From Novosphingobium sp. (lineage in GTDB: Bacteria; Pseudomonadota; Alphaproteobacteria; Sphingomonadales; Sphingomonadaceae), in the NCBI RefSeq assembly GCF_030699305.1, contig NZ_JAUYNB010000037.1, forward strand, positions 1-64,000: DNA of 64,000 nt, read 5' to 3'. Within the stretch, counting starts at the first letter, position 1. Each line of letters opens with the position of its first letter. The notes beneath the pieces were generated by a model. That model saw only the letters and a program-made list of their open reading frames with translations. It was not told the origin of the DNA and did no database searches. Below, piece after piece: positions 8,216 to 16,035 of this stretch. A program made the translations under genes and the position numbers.

Positions 8216-9729
8216 CAGAAGCCAAGCTCCTTCAGGTAGCCGTCCATCTTCACCTCAAGGGCCGCCAACTCTTCCTTCAGCTTCAGCCGCTCGGTGCGGA
8301 TTGCCACCAGATCGATTTCGGCCTCCTCTTCGAAGGTATCGACATAGCGTGGGATGTTGAGATTGAATTCGTTGGCCTTGATCTCTTCCGGCGTAGCGAG
8401 GTGAGCGTACTTCGGCACGCTCTGGCCGGCCTCGACCGTTGCAATGATTTTGGCGAGGTTGCTGTCGGGGCCAGTAGTCAGCTGGTTCTGATTCTTGCCC
8501 GATTTGAACTCGCGGCTCGCATCGATGAACAGCACGTCCTTGTCAGGCTTTGACTTGCGCAGGATCAGAATCGCGGCGGGAATGCCGGTCCCGTAAAACA
8601 GCTTTTCCGGCAGGCCGATCACGCAATCAAGCAAGTTTTCCTCGATCAGCTTTTGCCGGATTTTGCCCTCTGCCCCGCCACGGAAGAGCACCCCGTGCGG
8701 CACGACAACCGCCATGCGGCCGGTGCGCGGCTTCATCGTTTCAACCATGTGCAGAATGAAGGCGTAATCGCCCTTCGTCCGGGGCGGTAGCCCACGACGA
8801 AAGCGCTTGAATTTGTCGCTCTCAGCGGTGTCCTGACCCCACTTGTCGAGGCTGAAGGGCGGGTTGGCGACCACAACGTCGAAATGCTTGAGCTTGTCGT
8901 CACCGTCGAGCAGCTTGGGGTTGCGAATGGTGTCGCCCCATTCAATGCGGTGATTATCCTCGCCGTGGAGGAACATATTCATCTTGGCCAAGGCCCAGGT
9001 GCTACCAATCGACTCCTGGCCGTACAGCGCATACTTCTTGCTGCCGTACTTTTCCTGCACGCGGCGACCGCACTTCATCAGAAGCGAGCCGGAACCGCAG
9101 GCGGGGTCACAAGCTTCTTCGCCCTCCCGCATATCCATCAGGATGGCCATGAGCTCGGACACTTCGGGCGGTGTGTAAAATTCCCCGGCCTTGCGTCCAG
9201 CATCTGAAGCGAAGTTCTTGATGAGGTATTCGTAGGCGTTGCCGATCACATCGAGGTTGCCGATGCGTGACGGGCGCATATCCAGTTCGGGTTTGGCGAA
9301 GTCCTCTAGCAACTGGCGAAGCAGGTCGTTCTTCTGAGCTTCTTCACCAAGTTTGTTGGCGTTGAAGCTGATGTCCTGAAAGACGTTATTGAGCTTGCCG
9401 AGGTTCGCATCCTCGATCGCGGACAAAGCCTTGTCGATCCGCTCTCCATTGCCCGGCTCGTGGCGGCGTGCATGCAGGGCAGAGAAGGTGGCGCCATCGG
9501 GAAGGACGAAGCGCTCGTTCTTCATCATCTCGGCAATTAGCGCCGGCTCATTGCCATACTCACGGGCATACTCGTCATGGTGGTCCTGCCACACGTCGCT
9601 GACGTACTTGAGGAATAGCATCACAAGGATGTAGTCCTTGTAGATTGCCGGATCGACCGTTCCACGGAACGTGCCACACGCTGCCCAGGCAGCCCTGTTC
9701 ACTGTATCCTGTTTGATCTGGTCGTTCAT
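8215..9729 (-). CDS. hsdM: Type I restriction-modification DNA N6-adenine methyltransferase HsdM
   Basis: A 504-residue protein of normal HsdM length. An N-terminal helical HsdM_N domain covers about residues 1-150. The methylase domain follows, with the SAM-binding motif DPACGSG at 208-214 and the catalytic NPPF at 289-292, which is the signature of N6-adenine methylases. The C-terminal helical part (last 60 residues) should contact HsdS. With HsdS it protects host DNA and with HsdR it forms the restriction complex. The ATG overlaps the stop of the half-length HsdS-like gene by 4 bp. All motifs are intact. Confidence 0.97.
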   Translation of the reverse strand: MNDQIKQDTVNRAAWAACGTFRGTVDPAIYKDYILVMLFLKYVSDVWQDHHDEYAREYGNEPALIAEMMKNERFVLPDGATFSALHARRHEPGNGERIDKALSAIEDANLGKLNNVFQDISFNANKLGEEAQKNDLLRQLLEDFAKPELDMRPSRIGNLDVIGNAYEYLIKNFASDAGRKAGEFYTPPEVSELMAILMDMREGEEACDPACGSGSLLMKCGRRVQEKYGSKKYALYGQESIGSTWALAKMNMFLHGEDNHRIEWGDTIRNPKLLDGDDKLKHFDVVVANPPFSLDKWGQDTAESDKFKRFRRGLPPRTKGDYAFILHMVETMKPRTGRMAVVVPHGVLFRGGAEGKIRQKLIEENLLDCVIGLPEKLFYGTGIPAAILILRKSKPDKDVLFIDASREFKSGKNQNQLTTGPDSNLAKIIATVEAGQSVPKYAHLATPEEIKANEFNLNIPRYVDTFEEEAEIDLVAIRTERLKLKEELAALEVKMDGYLKELGF

Positions 9730-10331
9730 GCGATGGTCTTTCCTGTCAGAAATGTGGACGCCAGCGCATCCATCTGCTCCTGGCGATTTTCGATTAGGCG
9801 CTGAAGAACGACTTGTTCCTGCGCAATACTGCTCGCTAGATCTACAATCTGCTGCTGTTGCTCAAGGTCACACAGGACAATCGGCAGCGATTCTAGCGCG
9901 GGGCGCGTAAGGTTGAGGATGTGGGAACCCGTGGCTGCAGCCATAAGGAAGTCTTGCGCGGGCCTTTGATTAATTTGCCAGGCGAGGAAGGCAGGCAGCA
10001 GAGGTGTGCGTTCCAGTATTCTAATAACGAACAGGTTGGTAGCTGCGACTGCTTCACCCGGCGGAACTGGAAGTGCCAGAGCATCGTTCCGGCGGCCCCT
10101 AGTGGTGATGAGCACGTCACCTCCGCGAAGGAAGTCAGGAGCCCGTGAATTCGGTAGTTCTTTGCGGAGTAGGTTTGGCCACTCAGGCGAGCCGTTCACA
10201 GTGACATCTCGAACCTGAAGCACCATCACATCGCCCGGGGGAAGCGAGTCAATTGCGCCTCGAAACGGGAAGCCGGAGCGGACCTCGGCAACGTCGTTAA
10301 GGCGAATCTTTGAAAGTGCAATATCGGGCAT
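9726..10331 (-). CDS. Half-length HsdS-like protein with a single target-recognition domain, first gene of the RM operon
   Basis: A 201-residue protein with one TRD (about residues 10-150) and one C-terminal helical spacer (LIENRQEQMDALASTFLTGK), which resembles half of a normal HsdS. The sequence does not look truncated: it has its own start, ends at a spacer helix, and is coupled to hsdM by a 4-bp overlap. Half-subunits of this kind can dimerise to give a symmetric specificity in other type I systems (family knowledge). Here it coexists with a full-length HsdS four genes on, so it could supply a second specificity, regulate the methylase or act alone on DNA. Which of these is right cannot be seen from sequence. 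Confidence 0.8.
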   Translation of the reverse strand: MPDIALSKIRLNDVAEVRSGFPFRGAIDSLPPGDVMVLQVRDVTVNGSPEWPNLLRKELPNSRAPDFLRGGDVLITTRGRRNDALALPVPPGEAVAATNLFVIRILERTPLLPAFLAWQINQRPAQDFLMAAATGSHILNLTRPALESLPIVLCDLEQQQQIVDLASSIAQEQVVLQRLIENRQEQMDALASTFLTGKTIA

Positions 10332-10336
10332 ACAGC

Positions 10337-10367
10337 ACTATATGCGCATGCCATCCGTAGATTTCAA
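10337..10367 (-). promoter_or_regulatory. Candidate promoter of the type I RM operon, possibly giving a leaderless mRNA
   Basis: Reading leftward, TTGAAA (10367-10362) and TATAGT (10342-10337) each match sigma70 boxes at five of six positions, separated by 19 bp. The ATG of the first gene starts only 5 bp beyond the -10 box, so a transcript from here would begin at or next to the start codon. The 8-bp palindrome ATGCGCAT (10342-10349) overlaps the -10 region. The 19-bp spacer is long, so this is a candidate only. Confidence 0.35.
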
Positions 10368-10455
10368 TGCTTGAATGATGTTACTGCATAAAATTATTTC
10401 AGTGAGTCCGCCGCTTCACATAGCTAATTTCTCCATCAGCCTATATGCACCCAGC

Positions 10456-11241
10456 ATGCGTGCCTGGATACTCTCGGACCTTCATATTGAGCAAAGCCAC
10501 TGGGATCTGCCCGATCCGCAGCCTGACTTCGATGTGCTGATCGCCGCAGGCGATATCCACGATCCGCTCAACGCGGGGGTTCGCTGGTTGGCCGAGCGTT
10601 CAGGCGGTCGCCCGGTTATCTATGTGCCTGGAAATCATGAGTGGTACGCCTATCGCCAGCGCTTCACGATGCAGGACGAGGCACTGCGGGCGCAGGAGTT
10701 GGCCGACGAACTCGGCGTTCATCTGCTTCAAAATGCCTCGGTCACGATCGACGGTATTCGTTTCCTCGGCAGCACGCTGTGGACCGATTTCGAAATTTTC
10801 GGGAACGGGCGCCTGGGAATGCGAAATGCCGGCAAATGGATGAACGACTTCAGGGTCATTTTCCCAACTCACTTGCGACAGGCTCTTTCACCCGAACAGA
10901 CACTGCGGTGGCACATGGAGTCGCGCTTCTGGATTGAGGAAGAGCTTCGCGAGCAGTTTGACGGCAAAACCGTCGTCGTCACCCATCACCTTCCGCATCC
11001 CCGTTCTGTCCATGCGCAATATGCGGATGATCCGGTGACGCCGGCGTTCTGCAGTGACCTGTCTCACCTCGTTGAAAATTCGGGGGCCGCGCTTTGGGTT
11101 CACGGTCATACGCACACGAGCTGCGACTATATGGCGGGGAACACGCGCGTCGTTTGCAACCCGAAGGGGTACGGTCCGCAGTCGCGGAGTGGGGCCATCG
11201 AGAATGATGAATTCAAACCCGAACTGGTGGTCGAAATCTGA
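10456..11241 (+). CDS. Calcineurin-like metallophosphoesterase in the defence island
   Basis: A 261-residue single-domain phosphoesterase with the full metal-ligand set in order: SDLHIE near residue 8, GDIHDP near 34, GNHEWY near 66, a THHLPH motif near 180 and HGHTH near 220. Binuclear metal enzymes of this fold cleave phosphoesters of nucleotides, nucleic acids or proteins; the substrate here is unknown. I chose the ATG at 10456, which gives the compact MRAWILSDLH start usual for the family; an in-frame ATG at 10375 would add 27 residues of unlikely sequence. The gene is divergent from the RM operon and ends 4 bp from the convergent hipA stop, so it may share regulation with the RM promoter region. 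Confidence 0.9.
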   Translation: MRAWILSDLHIEQSHWDLPDPQPDFDVLIAAGDIHDPLNAGVRWLAERSGGRPVIYVPGNHEWYAYRQRFTMQDEALRAQELADELGVHLLQNASVTIDGIRFLGSTLWTDFEIFGNGRLGMRNAGKWMNDFRVIFPTHLRQALSPEQTLRWHMESRFWIEEELREQFDGKTVVVTHHLPHPRSVHAQYADDPVTPAFCSDLSHLVENSGAALWVHGHTHTSCDYMAGNTRVVCNPKGYGPQSRSGAIENDEFKPELVVEI

Positions 11242-11245
11242 TCGT

Positions 11246-12508
11246 TCAGCCGAACTGTTGGGCCACTGAATCCAAACCTTCCGACACCGTGGCCATGGAC
11301 TCCGTCACTCCGGTTTCGCGTGCATGTGTCGGCCAATCGGCGAGTGCGGCGCGTACATCTTCAATGATGGCCGCAATACGCTTTGCTGAAACTCCGTGAA
11401 TTTTTCCCAATGTCTCAACATGCTCTCGCGTGATCGTGCGCCCTTCGCCTTGAACCGCCATGTAGTGTTCGCCGCCGGGGCCATTTGAGAACGTGAGGTC
11501 GAAGGCGGGTGCAAGCCGCCAATCTCCCCGATCATCCATGAGGTAGGCATGCTGGCGGACATGATCGTCCCGATTTCGCGAGAGTACATTGAAGAGCATG
11601 CGGCGGAAGGCTTGCTCGACGTCTGCCATGCTATGGGTGATTGCCAATGTCGCCTTCAGGAAACCATCGTAGTCGACGCTCGGCATATGCGGTGATGCTT
11701 CGAGCACCCCGCCCAGGCTGACCATATGAAGCCTTTTGCCTGGAGTTGGTCGATCGAAGCGCTTGGTGGCGAAATGGCCAGGCCCGGTCGCCGAAGAGAT
11801 CAACTTTGTTTCAGCCATGTCAATCTGCGCGGCGCGGGCCATCTTGGCGTAGGCCTCCTCCAACGGCCCGATATCAGCAGGGTCGTTGGTCGCCGCAAAT
11901 TTGACGATCCATTCTTCACTGATTTCGCCATCTCCCGCGACAGTCAGTTCGTCCCCCGCGCGCAGGCTACCGTCTGCCCCGATTGCAACGTGGACCTTCG
12001 GCCGCGCACCGCCAGAGCCGCCGCCCAGGCGAGCCAAGAGCGCTTCTAATTCGGTCTCCTCACCCAGCAGCACATGGCGGGCCTCTTCGGCCAGGGCGTC
12101 AAGATCGATACTGTCCGGGGCCTCGCCAGCGAGCGCTTCAGGCTGGAAGATGAGTGCACCTCGACCTCTCGTGCCCACTAAGGCAAGCCGATCAACCGGA
12201 TCGAGGTCTGCGATCCGGTGCCCCATCTGCTGGAGCCGGCGCTTCAACAACAGCATTCCCCAAGCGTCGGGCAGGCAGTCCGATAGGAAGCCATGGAGGC
12301 CATCGAATGCCCGGCTGCGAGCGGGGTGCAGGCCAGGCTCAACCGGGTAGCGCAGAGGAGAGATTGTCAGGCCTTCGGCGATGACTTCAGCCGACCATTC
12401 GAGCTGCGCAAGTCCGCCAGCCATCGCGAGTCTGCCGACTGAACGCGGCGGGGATTTCGCATCGCTCAGAAGTCCAATGGTGAGTGGCGTTCCCGGTGCA
12501 AGCCTCAT
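11246..12508 (-). CDS. hipA: HipA-family serine/threonine kinase toxin
   Basis: A 420-residue HipA-like protein. The N-terminal couple_hipA region (about 5-110) is followed by the kinase: a Gly-rich loop GGGSGGARPK near 162-171, the catalytic RNRDDH at 311-316 and the metal-binding LAPAFDL with D337. Classical HipA phosphorylates an aminoacyl-tRNA synthetase and induces growth arrest; the target of this variant is not known. It is downstream of and overlaps the HipB-like antitoxin by 4 bp. Catalytic residues appear intact, so it should be a working toxin held in check by its partner. Confidence 0.93.
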   Translation of the reverse strand: MRLAPGTPLTIGLLSDAKSPPRSVGRLAMAGGLAQLEWSAEVIAEGLTISPLRYPVEPGLHPARSRAFDGLHGFLSDCLPDAWGMLLLKRRLQQMGHRIADLDPVDRLALVGTRGRGALIFQPEALAGEAPDSIDLDALAEEARHVLLGEETELEALLARLGGGSGGARPKVHVAIGADGSLRAGDELTVAGDGEISEEWIVKFAATNDPADIGPLEEAYAKMARAAQIDMAETKLISSATGPGHFATKRFDRPTPGKRLHMVSLGGVLEASPHMPSVDYDGFLKATLAITHSMADVEQAFRRMLFNVLSRNRDDHVRQHAYLMDDRGDWRLAPAFDLTFSNGPGGEHYMAVQGEGRTITREHVETLGKIHGVSAKRIAAIIEDVRAALADWPTHARETGVTESMATVSEGLDSVAQQFG

Positions 12509-12816
12509 GGCCTCGCCCCCCCAGCGCGTTGCCGCTGCGACTTGGTTGCGTTGCGTTGCTGCGCTAGCAAATCTTCCATGCTGTTTGCGGCCATCGCCGG
12601 GAATAGCCCGACAATGCCTTCATCGCACCGAAGGGCTATGGCGGCGCGCACAAGGTCCTCGATGGAAGCCTTGCCTTCAGCTTCCATCCGTCGCCACGTT
12701 CTGTGAGCTACACCTGCTTTTGCAGCTGCCGCTTGCTGGGTAAGATCAAGGGCAAGGCGGCGCTCTCGAATCCGCCTTCCAAGGCCCGTCATCTGATCTT
12801 TGAGTGTAAGAATCAT
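12505..12816 (-). CDS. hipB: HipB-like XRE antitoxin and autorepressor
   Basis: A 103-residue protein whose core (about residues 12-70) is an XRE helix-turn-helix: RIRERRLALDLTQQAAAAKA then VAHRTWRRMEAEG. It should bind DNA as a dimer and neutralise HipA. The first ATG at 12816 directly abuts a 16-bp palindrome, and a sigma70-like promoter would start transcription at that ATG, implying a leaderless mRNA. If initiation used the second ATG (12792), the protein would start MTGLGRRIRE, which also fits the family. A 4-bp overlap couples it to hipA. Confidence 0.9.
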   Translation of the reverse strand: MILTLKDQMTGLGRRIRERRLALDLTQQAAAAKAGVAHRTWRRMEAEGKASIEDLVRAAIALRCDEGIVGLFPAMAANSMEDLLAQQRNATKSQRQRAGGARP

Positions 12817-12872
12817 CGGCCATATATGGCCGTTAACCCTTCAAATGTCAATATTAGTGGCCATATATGGCC
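12817..12872 (-). promoter_or_regulatory. hipBA promoter with two identical palindromic operators
   Basis: CGGCCATATATGGCCG at 12817-12832 is a perfect 16-bp palindrome, and the same 14-bp core GGCCATATATGGCC recurs at 12859-12872. The centres are 41 bp apart, about four helical turns, as expected for two dimers on one face of the helix. On the leftward strand a perfect -35 TTGACA lies between them, 17 bp before CATATA (or 19 bp before TATATG) inside the first palindrome. Binding there would block RNA polymerase, which is the autoregulation pattern of HipB-type antitoxins (established for the family). Confidence 0.85.
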
Positions 12873-12875
12873 GAT

Positions 12876-13700
12876 TTATAGGAAACTCGCTTGGAAACTG
12901 GTCGCCATAAGCGAAACATGGGCTTCAAGTGGTGGGCGGAGTTCAAATGCGCGAGGTTCGCGACTGAAGTTCCAGAGCCTGACCAGCGTCCAATGCTCGC
13001 GCCGATCTTCAGCTACGGTTAACTCGTTGCGCGAAATGTGGAAGGGCGTCCGCTCCCAGCCATTGGTCGTCTTGACCTCGACGAGCCTGTCACGACCGTT
13101 GGGCTCAAAACTAAGAATATCGTAGCCTGCACCGTCGCCATCAACGTGGGAGACCCAACGGATCCGTTCGGCCAGATCCGTTCGACCCGCAGCCCGTAGC
13201 GTGGCTCGTTCATGCTCAAGCACGCGCTCTTCACCAGCGAGGCCGAGTGCACGATTTCGCGCATCCCTTCCGGCAACATCGAATTTTCTCGCGATCGACG
13301 ACATCTGTTCCAGTTCGTCTGGCGGAGGCATATTGCTCAATGTCGGCGGCGGTCCGATCCAAAGCGTTGGTGTTTCCATGACGGAAGACGGCGCACGGGT
13401 CTCTTTGGTTAGGTGCACGGGCGCACGATCAAGTCCGCGCACAACGGCATCGATCAGCGAGGTCTGAAAATTGAATGCTGGCTTGTAGCCGGGTATCCAG
13501 TCCTCACCCAGGGCCTTCAAGACCGCGCTGATATTCTGGTGCTTATATTCGATCGAGCCCCGTGGTCGCCCAGTCTTGGCTTGCACAACCCGGTTGTGCG
13601 CGGCCTTGTTGTAGCTGCGGCCAGCTCGATCGTCTGCGAGCATCGCGAAATAGTCCGCGACGATTGCGTCATTTTGTTCGTCGCTCCAATCCCCGGCCAT
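12876..13700 (-). CDS. DUF3883 (NO VEIN C-terminal-like) protein, possible nuclease-fold domain
   Basis: A 274-residue protein. The C-terminal ~110 residues match the DUF3883 pattern: GLAGEERVLEHER near 160, then GYDILSFE and RLVEVKTTNG near 215-230. The D...EVK arrangement resembles a PD-(D/E)xK nuclease core (family knowledge and inference). The N-terminal part (about 1-110) begins with WSDEQNDAIVADYFAML, a segment often seen in HNH or DUF3883 defence proteins, and may bind DNA. The gene is divergent from the 419-residue HTH/coiled-coil gene and ends 3 bp before the distal hipBA operator. DUF3883 domains are frequent in anti-phage systems, so a defence role is likely but not shown. Confidence 0.75.
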   Translation of the reverse strand: MAGDWSDEQNDAIVADYFAMLADDRAGRSYNKAAHNRVVQAKTGRPRGSIEYKHQNISAVLKALGEDWIPGYKPAFNFQTSLIDAVVRGLDRAPVHLTKETRAPSSVMETPTLWIGPPPTLSNMPPPDELEQMSSIARKFDVAGRDARNRALGLAGEERVLEHERATLRAAGRTDLAERIRWVSHVDGDGAGYDILSFEPNGRDRLVEVKTTNGWERTPFHISRNELTVAEDRREHWTLVRLWNFSREPRAFELRPPLEAHVSLMATSFQASFL

Positions 13701-13749
13701 CAGAACTCCACGCTGCCAATGACCATAGCCCCTTCGGCTGCTGACTTTT

Positions 13750-13811
13750 CAGCCTGCGGATTGGCAGGCTGCACTTTCTACGCGGCTACCGCTCAAATTC
13801 AACTTGAGTTG
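13750..13811. promoter_or_regulatory. Two inverted repeats in the divergent promoter region of the DUF3883 and HTH/coiled-coil genes
   Basis: CAGCCTGC (13750-13757) and GCAGGCTG (13764-13771) are perfect 8-bp arms around 6 bp. A second compact palindrome CAACT-TG-AGTTG occupies 13800-13811. Both lie in the 176-bp gap between divergent genes, where operators for a shared regulator would be expected. Neither is followed by a T tract. Confidence 0.45.
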
Positions 13812-13876
13812 CTTGGGCTGCATTACGTCACTCGGTAATACCATCGCGCCCGCACCACCGCCAATGAGGCAATCGC

Positions 13877-15136
13877 ATGATCTCCCGTGAAGAACTCTAC
13901 AAGCTGGTCTGGGCCGAGCCCATGACCAAGGTTGCTACCCGCTTCGACGTGTCTGGCAGCTACCTGGCGAGAATGTGCACTTTGCTGAACGTGCCGCGGC
14001 CAGAGCGCGGTTACTGGGCAAAGGTGGCTGTCGGCAAGGCCCCGGCTCAGCCCCCGTTGCCTGCCGCGCTACCGGGCGATCCTCTCCATTGGAGCAAGGA
14101 AGGGGAGAGATCGCCGGTGGCAAAGTCGGAACCGCCTAAGCCGCCGGTGCCTTCCGGAAAGAAACCGAGCATCCCCCGCGACCGGACCCATGGGCTCATT
14201 CGTGGCGCCAAGGCGCACTTCGAAAAAACGAGGCAGATAGATGAATGGGATTATCTGAAGCCCTACAAGAAGCTTCTGGTCGACGTGGTGACGTCGAGCG
14301 AGGGGCTCGACAAGGGGCTTTCGTTGGCAAACGACCTGTTCAACGCCCTCGAATCCATTGGGCATCGCGTAGTCATGGCGCCGACCCAAGAATCGATGCG
14401 GCGGATCAATGTCGACACGCCGGCGGTCGATTACTGGCACCATACGAGATACTGGTCGCCGTACCGGCCCACGGTTGTGTACGTCGGGTCTATTGCCATC
14501 GGCCTGATCATTTTCGAATATCCGGAGAATGCCACGCTCCGGTATCTCAATGGCAAGTATGTGCGCGACACTGTCGAGCTCGAACGGCGTCATTCCCGCA
14601 ATTCCCATCGGAGTTGGACAACCACCAGAGAGCTTCCGTCGGGACGATTTCGGATCTTCGCCTATTCACCGTATCACTGGGTAAACCTCTCACGGACCTG
14701 GGATGAAACGAAAGCCGCCTCTCTGCGGCCGAAGCTCAAAGCGATTGCTCAAGAAATCGAGGCGATGGCTCCCAAACTGGCTCAAGAGCTTGAAAAGGCG
14801 GAACGCGAGGCGGAGATCAGGCATCAGCAATGGCTGATCGAAGAGGACCGCCGCAACCGCGAGGAAGACAAAAGGCGGATCCGACAATCAGAGGTTGAAA
14901 GCGACACTGACCTGCGGACGATCATCGGAACTTGGAGCGAGGTCGTGGCCGTTGAGCGATTTCTGGCTGGGGTCGAGCAACGCGCAGAGCAGCTTTCCCC
15001 AGATGAGCGCCTACGGGTTCAGGATCGACTGGCACTCGCGCGACAATTTCTCGGGACACAAGATCCTTTGGACTTCTTCCTGAACTGGCGCACGCCTGTC
15101 GAACGCTATCAGTCTCGGTATCCTGAAAACGATTAG
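13877..15136 (+). CDS. Unrecognised 419-residue protein: N-terminal helix-turn-helix, C-terminal coiled coil
   Basis: I do not recognise a named family. The first 45 residues (EELYKLVW, then MTKVATRFDVSGSYLARMC and ERGYWAKVAVGKAP) read as a helix-turn-helix followed by a conserved basic linker; similar openings occur in scattered hypothetical proteins of proteobacteria (from memory). The middle (about 110-280) is a globular alpha/beta region with aromatic patches, and about 290-360 is a strongly charged helix (many E, R, K, Q) typical of a coiled coil. There are no signal peptide or membrane segments. A GIY-YIG nuclease-like gene follows 89 bp downstream on the same strand, suggesting a DNA-recognition plus nuclease unit (inference). 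Confidence 0.7.
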   Translation: MISREELYKLVWAEPMTKVATRFDVSGSYLARMCTLLNVPRPERGYWAKVAVGKAPAQPPLPAALPGDPLHWSKEGERSPVAKSEPPKPPVPSGKKPSIPRDRTHGLIRGAKAHFEKTRQIDEWDYLKPYKKLLVDVVTSSEGLDKGLSLANDLFNALESIGHRVVMAPTQESMRRINVDTPAVDYWHHTRYWSPYRPTVVYVGSIAIGLIIFEYPENATLRYLNGKYVRDTVELERRHSRNSHRSWTTTRELPSGRFRIFAYSPYHWVNLSRTWDETKAASLRPKLKAIAQEIEAMAPKLAQELEKAEREAEIRHQQWLIEEDRRNREEDKRRIRQSEVESDTDLRTIIGTWSEVVAVERFLAGVEQRAEQLSPDERLRVQDRLALARQFLGTQDPLDFFLNWRTPVERYQSRYPEND

Positions 15137-15194
15137 ACTGCCCACCGTCGCCGTGGCGGCGGTAAGTTCGGGAGTGGAGGGGGCGATGATGAGG

Positions 15195-15212
15195 TCGAGT
15201 TCAACAACTCGA
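15195..15212. repeat. Inverted repeat just upstream of the GIY-YIG gene
   Basis: TCGAGTT (15195-15201) and AACTCGA (15206-15212) form perfect 7-bp arms with a 4-bp loop, 14 bp before the ATG and touching its ribosome binding site. As RNA it would sequester the start region, and as DNA it could be an operator. It separates expression of the nuclease from the upstream gene. Confidence 0.5.
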
Positions 15213-15225
15213 GAAGGATCATCGC

Positions 15226-16035
15226 ATGCACTCGAAGCCCCCTCTGATTTCGGACGGACTGCGCGCCAAATTCCAAGCGATAGCGACTGAAACCGCAGAG
15301 CTTGTGCCGCCCTCGGCCTACGCCAACTATGTAATCATCGATCCAACGACGGCCGATCTGGAGCGGATTTTGCCGGGCGCAGCGATCTATGTTGGCCAGA
15401 CATCGGAACTCAAGAGTAGGATCCGATCGCACTTGCGTCAGGCAATTCGGCCAGATCCCGAGCACGCACAGCTATATCACTACATGGCCAGACTGATCAG
15501 CCGTGGCGCCTGGCCGCTGTTCCGGGTACTTGAGACCCATACAAACCGGATCGATTGCATGCTTGCCGAGACGGTATGGGCTCAGAGGCTGCTTCGCTCT
15601 GGCGCTCGGCTGTTCAACACTTGGCCTGAGCAATCCAGAATTCTTACCGAGTCGAGTTTGCGGCGGATGCAACGGGCGCGACTGCTCCTGCTTTCGCTCA
15701 AGGAGGCTGAAGCGGTTGATCTGCACCTCCAGATCGCATGCCGGGCAGGATGCTATACATTGATGGCGGCGCCGAAGGATTTGGCCGTGTGGTTCGGTCA
15801 CCGCCTCACCCTGAAAGGCGTTCGAGAACGAACGCGCCGGTGTCCGGAGTGCGGCGGTCAAAACCGGTATGCTCTCGTCAATGGTGGGCTAGCGGATCTG
15901 AATGTTGATCCGTGCGAATTGCCTGGATTCCAAAGCTCGGACTTGGAGACGCGCCTGTTTTTACAGGAGCTCAGCGAGTTCCCTCTCTTCGCCGCGTCTG
16001 GACCAAATGGTGGCTGGCCCGATACATTCGCTTGA
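15226..16035 (+). CDS. GIY-YIG endonuclease-like protein with a C-terminal zinc-knuckle-like motif
   Basis: A 269-residue protein. Residues 34-66 match the GIY-YIG core: a first strand with YVII near 35-38, then AIYVGQT at 53-59 and the catalytic-type arginine in SRIRSHL at about 63-69. An acidic residue in LAETVWAQRLL near 127 fits the metal-binding glutamate that follows in the family. The C-terminal region carries CPECGG near 213-218 with a later cysteine, a possible zinc site. GIY-YIG enzymes nick or cut DNA in repair, homing and restriction. The 3' end overlaps a convergent membrane-protein gene by 65 bp. Promoter-proximal inverted repeats suggest control at translation or transcription. 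Confidence 0.75.
   Translation: MHSKPPLISDGLRAKFQAIATETAELVPPSAYANYVIIDPTTADLERILPGAAIYVGQTSELKSRIRSHLRQAIRPDPEHAQLYHYMARLISRGAWPLFRVLETHTNRIDCMLAETVWAQRLLRSGARLFNTWPEQSRILTESSLRRMQRARLLLLSLKEAEAVDLHLQIACRAGCYTLMAAPKDLAVWFGHRLTLKGVRERTRRCPECGGQNRYALVNGGLADLNVDPCELPGFQSSDLETRLFLQELSEFPLFAASGPNGGWPDTFA

Noticed and set aside
346..10331. BREX, DISARM or Druantia system instead of type I RM
   Set aside because: No PglZ, BrxC, DrmA/B or other hallmark gene is present; HsdR, HsdM and HsdS are clear type I subunits.
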